64,000 bases of DNA. Origin: Phytophthora hibernalis (Eukaryota; Oomycota; Peronosporomycetes; Peronosporales; Peronosporaceae). Positions within the stretch are counted from its first letter, which is position 1. Every line of letters begins with the position of its first letter. Made by a program: the position numbers and the translations under genes. The notes beneath the pieces are model-generated. The model made no database searches. It saw only the letters and a list, made by a program, of their open reading frames with translations, and was not told the origin of the DNA. This document shows, one piece after another, positions 57,477 to 64,000 of the stretch. The stretch covers positions 124,001 through 188,000 of the forward strand of contig JAAKBF010000400.1 of assembly GCA_012656075.1 (NCBI GenBank), written 5' to 3'.

Positions 57477-59759
57477 ATGGGTCTGCTCGTGGAGGGAAGT
57501 CCGCTGGACTGGCCGGACGCCCTGCAGTGGCTGCAGCACGTGCGCACACAGGGCATCGACCAGTTCCTGCACACGTACAACCGCGTCAAGGACATCGAGG
57601 GCGACGAGCTCAAGTGGGGCGACGAGCTCGAGTACGGCGTGTTCCACATGGAGAAGGACGCCAAACGCGCGCGTCTGGCCCTGCGCGGTGCTGACATCCT
57701 GCGCCAGCTGCAGGACAAGGAGAAGGCGTCCACGGGCGTGGACGGCTGTAACTGGGTGCCCGAGTACGGTGCCTGGATGATCGAGGGCACGCCCAGCGCG
57801 CCGTACGGAGGCTTCACGAGCGACCTGCGCAAGGTGGAAGAGAACATGCGGTTGCGACGCGCGCGGCTGCTGGCGCTGCTGCACGAGGACGAGATCGCAC
57901 CGTCCGTCACGGCCTTCCCCATGCTGGGCGTGGGCGACTGCACGGTGCCGCCCAGTCAGGCGCACGGCTCCGTGGCCATATCGGACTACGTGAGCGACCT
58001 GATCATCAACCCGCACCCGCGCTTCGCCACGCTGACAAGGAACATCCGCCAGCGCCGTACCAGGAAGGTGGACATCCGCGTGCCCATCTTCCAGGACGTG
58101 TACACGGAGGCGAGACTCGAAGAGGAGCAGGCCGCCACCACGTGGAACGCCGAGCAGTCGCGCCCCAGATACGAGTCCAAGAGGGACCTTTCGTCGTCCA
58201 GTCCGTACGCGTCGGCGCCGACGTCGCCCAGCTCGACGTCCAACTCGGAGGACAATGCCGATGCCAAGTCTCCTCCGGCACCGTCGGCTGTGAGGAAGAC
58301 GCTGGACGGCGAGGCCAAACACAGTCGCAATCTGTCGGCAGTGGACCTGGATCACAAGGCCGAGCCGCACCCGGGCTTCATCCACATGGACGCCATGGCC
58401 TTTGGCATGGGCATGTGCTGTCTGCAGGTGACTTTCCAGGCCAAGAACGTGGGCGAGTCGAGACACTTGTACGACCACCTGGGGGTTCTTTCGCCCATCT
58501 TACTGGCGCTGACGGCCGCTACACCGATCCTGAAGGGTCGACTGGCTGACACGGATGTGCGTTGGGCGACGATCTCCGCTGCGGTGGATGACCGTACCCC
58601 GCAGGAGTTGGGAGAGGCCGCGCCTCCGACGGACGCAGAGACCAAGGCGAACTACGCCAAGATGGCTGGCAACGGCATCAAGCGTTTGCCCAAGTCTCGG
58701 TACGAAGGTATTTCTACGTTTATTTGCAACCACAAGCAGGGCGAGGACCCACATACGTCGACGGACAAGTACAACGATGTCGACGTTCCCTACGACGAGG
58801 ACTCGTACAAGACGCTGATCGATGCGGGCGTGGATCGTCTTCTGGCGCTCCACATCTCGCATCTGTTCATCCGGGACCCCTGGTGATCTACCAGCAGCGC
58901 CTGCACCTGGATAACGAGCACGAGACGGATCACTTCGAGAACATCCAGTCCACGAACTGGCAGACCGTGCGCTGGAAACCGCCCCCGCCGCCATCGTCGA
59001 GCGCGGATGGCCCTCACATCGGTTGGCGTACGGAATTCCGTTCCATGGAGATTCAGCTCACAGACTTTGAGAATGCGGCCTTCACAGTATTTATCGCTCT
59101 GTTGTCGCGTGTTATCCTCACGTTTGACCTGAACCTGTACACTCCACTGTCCAAGGTGAACGACAACATGGAAGCCGCCCACCGCGTGAACGCTGTCCTG
59201 GACGAGAAGTTCCACTTCCGTTGCCACATGGCTCCGCCTGAGGTCGACGACTGCCCTCGAAGGGTGCATGCCACCTGCACGACGACCCGGACGCATGCGA
59301 GCTTATGACGATTGCTGAGATCATGCTCGGCAAAGGCGCGTACTTCCGGGTCTTATTCCTCTTGTGTACGCGTACCTGGACTACATCGAGTGCGACGAAG
59401 CTACACGGACGCTCGTGGAGAAGTACATGTGCCTCATTGCTAAGCGTGCAACGGGAGAGCTACCGACGGCGGCCACCTGGATGCGTCGATTTGTGCGTGC
59501 CCACCCGGACTACCGTCACGACTCGGTGGTGCCTCACTCCACAGCTTTCGATCTGCTCAACGAGTGCCAGCAGATTGGTGAGGGCTTGAAGCAGTGCCCG
59601 GAGTTGCTGGGTGAGTTTAAGATCGCTCCTGTGCGTGGCCAAGCGGCGTACCGTGTTCCGTTGAAGAGCAATGGAGTTGCGGCTGAGAAGCGCCAGGCTC
59701 TGCTCCAGCGCTACCTGGGCCGTAGTGCCTCGAACGTGTGCAATACATGCCACTGCTAA
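57477..59759 (+). CDS. GCLC: glutamate-cysteine ligase catalytic subunit, three missing bases
   Basis: It joins glutamate and cysteine with ATP, the first and limiting step of glutathione synthesis in the cytosol. From the start MGLLVEGSPLDW the protein shows the family blocks in order: DELKWGDELEYG, YGAWMIEGTPSAPYGG, RFATLTRNIRQRR, then a species-specific Ser/Pro-rich insertion (about residues 230-305), MDAMAFGMGMCCLQVTFQ, TDVRWATISAAVDDRT, KSRYEG, HISHLFIRDP, HFENIQSTNWQTVRWKPPPP, GWRTEFRSMEIQLTDFENAA, and TAATWMRRFVRAHPDY. Single missing C/G bases near 58880, 59256 and 59347 shift the frame; each time the family continues at once in the next frame. With them the product is about 761 residues. 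Single exon, strongly GC-rich third positions, no intron. The end is TAA at 59757 after CNTCHC. Confidence 0.93.
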
Positions 59760-60758
59760 GTCAAGTCTCGGTTAAGAATGTTTCATGCAGATGGTGCAAC
59801 ACGCAGCTAGTTTAAGATTGATAGAGCATTCCCTTACTTTTGCTGGAAGGTTGGCGTCTCCTCTTGACGCGATCAGACTGTTACCGGTACGAAGCTCGAA
59901 GTCGATGCCGTTGTTTCGTTTGACGGCAGGTCTTGCGAGAACATACAGACGGCTCCTGCCGTGTGTACAAGCTCTTGCTTTGAAGCTTACCGATCATCCT
60001 TTATGAACACAACAATTGTTCGCAATACCTGGTAGAGCTGTTTTAGAGTAGTGGAAGACCGACACCAGTACGTTGCATCCTATATCAGCGCGACGAGACT
60101 TGTTGTCAACAGTAAAGTTCCGATTAGGTACGACGCATTTCGATTTGTCGGATTAACACAGTAAGAGCTGACAAGAGCTCTGCTAATCTATTCACTTTCC
60201 TTTTCTTTCTGTTGAGGATTGATTGATGTCAACGTTGAAGTACGAGCGTGGGTTGTTTATCCCGTGAAGGCACTAAGTGCTGGAGGTTTTCCACGTGGTG
60301 GGACCGTCCTATGACAGAGGTTAACCACCACATCCGGCAGTTAGAAAGAAGGACTACCAAAGAGCAGGAAAGAACTAACAGGAGCTTCGAGCTCATTCTG
60401 AAAACAACACCGACTGCTTAACAGGTAGCTTTTGCTGCTTGGCTCGCTAATCTACTTGTTTCTTGAGCTTTCACCTCTGCTAGCGACACAAGGTCGCTTC
60501 CGGTTATGAGCCCAACCTCAACGTGGGGAAGCTCAGTGTTCACATTTCGAGCACGGATAGTGGAGCCAGAAGATATTGAGACCTCGTCCAGAAGATACAT
60601 GTTGGAACAGCAGACTGAGGTAAATCGGTGGCTGGCTGCAAACGGTGTAACTGCAGCGCTTGTGACGTATTGGAAATCTCGAGATCGACGTCGTGTGTCT
60701 TGCTGGGTGCCGCTGGCGGAGCGCGACGGACAGCTGTAGAAGACAATGAGCATGAAAA
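59760..60758. other. intergenic / possible Copia LTR and leader
   Basis: No cellular gene seen. TGTTGAGGATTGATTGATGT at 60210 could open a short LTR of the downstream Copia element, but no second copy or primer site was identified. A frame at 60506-60739 has no recognised motif. Confidence 0.35.
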
Positions 60759-61521
60759 AGAAAACGAGACGAAGGATCTATACCATCTTTTGATGGAAAA
60801 GACTTCGAAGTGTGGTTAGAGCGATTGAAATTGAAGCTGCAACGAAAGCAATTGTGGAAATATTGCGAGCAAGACGTCTCGGAGCCCGAGGAGAGCAAAC
60901 AATCCGATCATGATGACTGGGAGAAAGAGACCTCACAAACAAAGGAAATCCTGTACGAAGCCATGACAAACCAAATTTTGAAGACAGTGAAGTACGAGTC
61001 AACACCGTACAGAGTCATGGAGCGGTTGAAAAGAAGGTTTATGGGGAAGACGTACCTAAAGTATGCTGAGGAGAGAACGAGACTGAGCCGACTTCGTCTA
61101 CATCCCAAGGGCAACATGTCTGATCACTTGAGTGAGATGCGAAGAATCATAGAGACAATTTCAGTAGTCGACCGGCCTGTAGACGAATATGCAAAACCTG
61201 CATTTTTGATCGGTTCATTGCCGCGAGAGTACGATAACGTCATACAGACTTTTCTTACAAGCCACACCCCACAGAACCCCGACGACCCTCCAAACTATGA
61301 GCAACTTGTAGTAGAATCCGATTGAACAAACTCACGAGGGAAGCTGGCGCTTCCTGTAAACCCTTGGTTGTACTGTAGTCTGCAAGTCTTAGAATGAGAT
61401 CGGTCAAACCTCTCGTCAGGTACTCTTACACTGCTGTAGTGATACCTGCACTAGTTTACCCACCTCAGAGTCTTATCCTACGCCAGCTTTAGCTGAGGTC
61501 GTTCTTTACCATCAGCCCGAT

Positions 61522-61875
61522 GTGTGGTCATGTCATGAAGACCGTCGACCCACTACACAACCAGAGCAAGCACTTGAGATGGCATATGATCACACGCAAG
61601 GCTGGAAAGCAGAAGGAAGTAAGGGAAATGATGAAGAGAAGGCCCTCTGCACAGGAGGAGGCCGAGGAAGAGGTCGAGGTCATGGTGGTCGAGGCCGTGG
61701 TCGCGGAGGATTATATACTGGTAGAGGTCGCGGAGGTGGACACAGTGAAGGTGGACAAAAGCGTGGTGGATGCTTCCATTGCCACGAGCAAGACCATCAA
61801 GTACGAGACTGTCCTCATCTGGGACAACGTCCCCGAGCAATGAACAGAGTGATGGTCCTGCTCCAAAGCGCTTAA
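61522..61875 (+). pseudogene. Copia gag C-terminus with RGG repeats and zinc knuckle
   Basis: Repeated GRGRG units (RGRGHGGRGRGRGGLYTGRG) precede CFHCHEQDHQVRDC, a perfect C-x2-C-x4-H-x4-C zinc knuckle for RNA binding. The RGG stretch will add to RNA affinity. Confidence 0.75.
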
Positions 61876-61989
61876 AACAAAGTGGTGGAGGCAAAAGCGC
61901 AAAGGCTGGTGGAAAGGCCAATGAAAGTGATGATAGTGCGTACGTCGTCTTGCAAGTCATGATGATGAAGAAGGAGGTTGCTGATATGG

Positions 61990-62741
61990 TACTCGATAAA
62001 TGGTATTTGGATTCGGGTGCATCCAGCCATATCACAAACCAAATGACAGACTTTGTGGAGTTTACGCCTATGAGTGCTCGTGTACGCGTTGGAGGAAAGA
62101 ATTATCTGAGTGTTGAAGGCATTGGAACTGTCCAAAATGAATTGAACACTTCTCGTGGTAGACGAACGATTACACTGCGTGGGGTGAGATATTCGCCCGA
62201 GTTGCAATGCAGTTTGTACTCGGTGAGACGCCAATTGAACGCTTCGGTGCCAGAATGTGACCGTGTCAAGGTTCACTTCGATGAAAGTGACTACGCTGAT
62301 GTTATTGTGCAATCTGGTTTAATCCGGGCTCACGTCGATGACACCAGTTTGTACTGTTTAGAATTGGAAAGCCCTCTAGATTCAGCATTGGTGGCGCTGC
62401 CAGTTCAAGTGCGCAGGTTGGATCTCTGGCACATGCGATTGGGGCATCAAGGTAAGAATGCGTTCAACGCGCTGTCAAGTCATGATCAATGGCCGTTGAC
62501 GCACAAGAAGTTGCGCGTCTCTGACACATTCAGCTGCGAGACCTGTGTGAAAGGAAAGACGTCAAGACGCAGTTTCAAATCACCACGCCCAACCACTCGC
62601 GAGTACTTGGTAGGCGAAAAAGTTCACGTTGGTGCCTGGGGCCGTATGCAGAACCTTCTTTTGGAGATAAGAGATATTTTGTGGTGTTTGTTGACGACGC
62701 AAGCCGTTTGTCACGCTGTACTTGGTCGAGCATCGCTCTGA
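61990..62741 (+). pseudogene. Copia protease and GAG-pre-integrase region
   Basis: KWYLDSGASSHIT carries the intact DSG aspartic-protease motif. LDLWHMRLGHQGKNAF with CETCVKGK forms the His-His-Cys-Cys zinc head of integrase. The frame is open over 323 codons and then shifts before the catalytic integrase domain. Confidence 0.8.
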
Positions 62742-63146
62742 AGTATATGAAAAGTTTGCAGACTACTATATGAGCGGGTCAAAACGCAGTTGCATTTGAG
62801 AATGAAAGCATTGAGATCCGATAATGCGAAGGAGTTCAAACACCTTCAAAGCACGTGTGAGTCGAAAAATGGAATGGAGTTCGACAGCAGCATTAAGCAC
62901 ACCCCAGAACAAAATGGAGTCGCCGAGCGTATGATTCGCACCATCACTGAGAAAATGAGATGCATGTTAGTTCATTTTGATATGCCGGAAGCTATGTGGG
63001 GTGAAGCAGCATCGACAGCTGCATACTGCGTAAATATTACACCGAGTTCAGCAAGAGGAATGGAGGTACCGTACTCTGTCTGGTATCGACAGACACCAGC
63101 GTACGAGAAGTCGCGGGTTTTGGCTGTGCCGCTCTTGCATACGTGA
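62690..63146 (+). pseudogene. Copia integrase catalytic domain
   Basis: The D, D and E acids are seen as VDDASR (about 62693), LRSDNAKEF (about 62817) and VAERMIRTI (about 62923). The first lies in a different frame from the other two, so the copy is interrupted. Confidence 0.75.
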
Positions 63147-63868
63147 ATAAAGTCGAGAGAAGAAAGATGGAAGCCAAGGCAGGAGAGGCTGTCTTTGTTG
63201 GATACTCTCGAGAAACGTGGCTATCGCTTACTGGATAACAAAACAAACAAAGCATTCTTCAGTCACACTGTTGTTTTCTTCGAGACCAAGTCTGGTCGCG
63301 TCTTGGTTGGATCAAATTCGCCTGGAACAACGAGTGAAGTGTCTGTCAATGACTACCTTGGAGGACATGGTGCCGACCGAGACGATGTGGAGCCCATACT
63401 CGATGATATGTGTGACAGTGAAAATGGTTGGACCAACAACAGTGGTGATGAAGAAGAAAGAGAGCGTGATTGTCGGACAGGTGGGGCCGATGACACGAGT
63501 GATGACCGTCCAGGTGGGGCAACTTGCAGCAATGCGAGAAATGCACGGTCAGATGGGGCTTCAAAACGAAGTCGAGCAATCAGTGAAGCCAATGAGCCTC
63601 ACCACGGTGCAAAACACAAAAGGCAAAGAGGAAATGGCAATGAGCGGTGCAAAGCAACTGTGAAAGATCAGTCTGCTTCGAAGTCCAGTGAGATAAAGAC
63701 CATAGGACCGGAGACATCGGAGCCGCCACCACGTGAAACCGCAAATACAGAAAGTCCACCAACTTCTGATTGCAGGTCTTTGCGAGAGTATGTGGCACCG
63801 GAAGGACCTTGCGCTGAGGATCACCCGGTAACACGGAGTGGTCGTGTGAGCAAGCCACCTTCGTGGTT

Positions 63869-64000
63869 TGGCGACTACGTTTCACTGCGTATGAAAACAC
63901 CAATTGTGATGATGCAGTGAGTTCGTCATCGGTGGAATGGACGAAAGCGCGTGATGAGCTGCAGCGAGCTATGGCGACTACGTTTACGCTGCGTATGAAA
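63869..64000. repeat. direct repeat TGGCGACTACGTTT at the window end
   Basis: TGGCGACTACGTTTCACTGCGTATGAAA at 63869 and a close variant at 63972 lie 103 bases apart, with a stop between. A small tandem duplication in the Copia linker. Confidence 0.6.

Larger units (their letters stand above)
60759..64000 (+). mobile_element. second Copia retrotransposon, 5' part, runs off the window
   Basis: The plus strand carries the first half of a Copia element, different from the copy at 49854-54143. 60790-61325 is UBN2-type gag (FDGKDFEVWLERLKLKLQRK, MERLKRRFMGKTYLKYAEER). 61522-61875 is a Gly/Arg-rich stretch and zinc knuckle. 61990-62741 is protease and pre-integrase. 62690-63146 is integrase. 63195-63920 is the acidic linker before reverse transcriptase. 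Frame changes occur between blocks (near 61330-61520, 61850, 62640 and 63140), some again looking like single missing bases. RT, RNase H and the 3' LTR lie beyond 64000. Confidence 0.85.

Noticed and set aside
57435..58478. 347-codon minus-strand frame over glutamate-cysteine ligase
   Set aside because: Composition of a shadow (Val, Arg, His, Leu) with no family motif, opposite a very well conserved enzyme.

Overview
The window looks like nuclear DNA of an oomycete, most likely Phytophthora-like. The reasons are compact, GC-rich, mostly intron-poor genes of eukaryotic housekeeping type, a eukaryotic bactofilin (known from stramenopiles), short GT/AG introns, and very dense decayed transposons of Copia, Helitron, PIF/Harbinger, MULE/ZSWIM, hAT, pogo and LTR type. 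The taxon is an inference; no rRNA or organelle marker is present.

Layout. 0.9-6.5 kb is a gene island: a CDK7-like kinase, a bactofilin-domain protein, the rRNA methyltransferase BUD23 (minus strand, five exons), and a divergently placed SLC1/DAACS-family symporter. 6.5-35.5 kb is mainly a transposon graveyard: a MULE scrap, a Helitron with Rep and Pif1 segments that carries two later MITE insertions, a PIF/Harbinger transposase with a Myb-like partner, fragments of an MFS transporter and of an unrecognised gene, a second MULE/Helitron scrap, a TA-flanked mariner-type non-autonomous element, a SET-domain scrap, a hypothetical nuclear protein, a second Harbinger element with candidate ends and TTA duplications, a MULE/ZSWIM-Ulp1 gene remnant carrying a TTAA-flanked piggyBac-like MITE, and an LTR with primer binding site. 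35.9-40.5 kb holds a four-exon unconventional myosin. 43.0-45.1 kb is a dead hAT transposase. 45.4-48.0 kb is a membrane LTA-synthase-like sulfatase. 48.9-54.1 kb holds a pogo-type transposase scrap and a decayed Copia element. A fragment of a sulfatase paralogue and a 429-bp long-TIR MITE follow. 57.5-59.8 kb is glutamate-cysteine ligase. 60.8-64 kb is a second Copia element that runs off the window.

The conserved cellular genes do not form a pathway; they are ordinary single genes separated by repeats. A striking technical feature is that five of seven conserved genes are broken only by single missing bases, 13 in all and mostly at or beside C/G runs. In each case the protein family continues at once in the next frame. 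This pattern suggests consensus errors rather than pseudogenes, so these loci are annotated as intact genes spanning the shifts.

The most notable biology is the symporter that lacks residues expected at the substrate and sodium sites, the eukaryotic bactofilin, the sulfatase and its scattered paralogue, the two Harbinger two-gene systems, and several newly delimited MITEs with clear terminal repeats.
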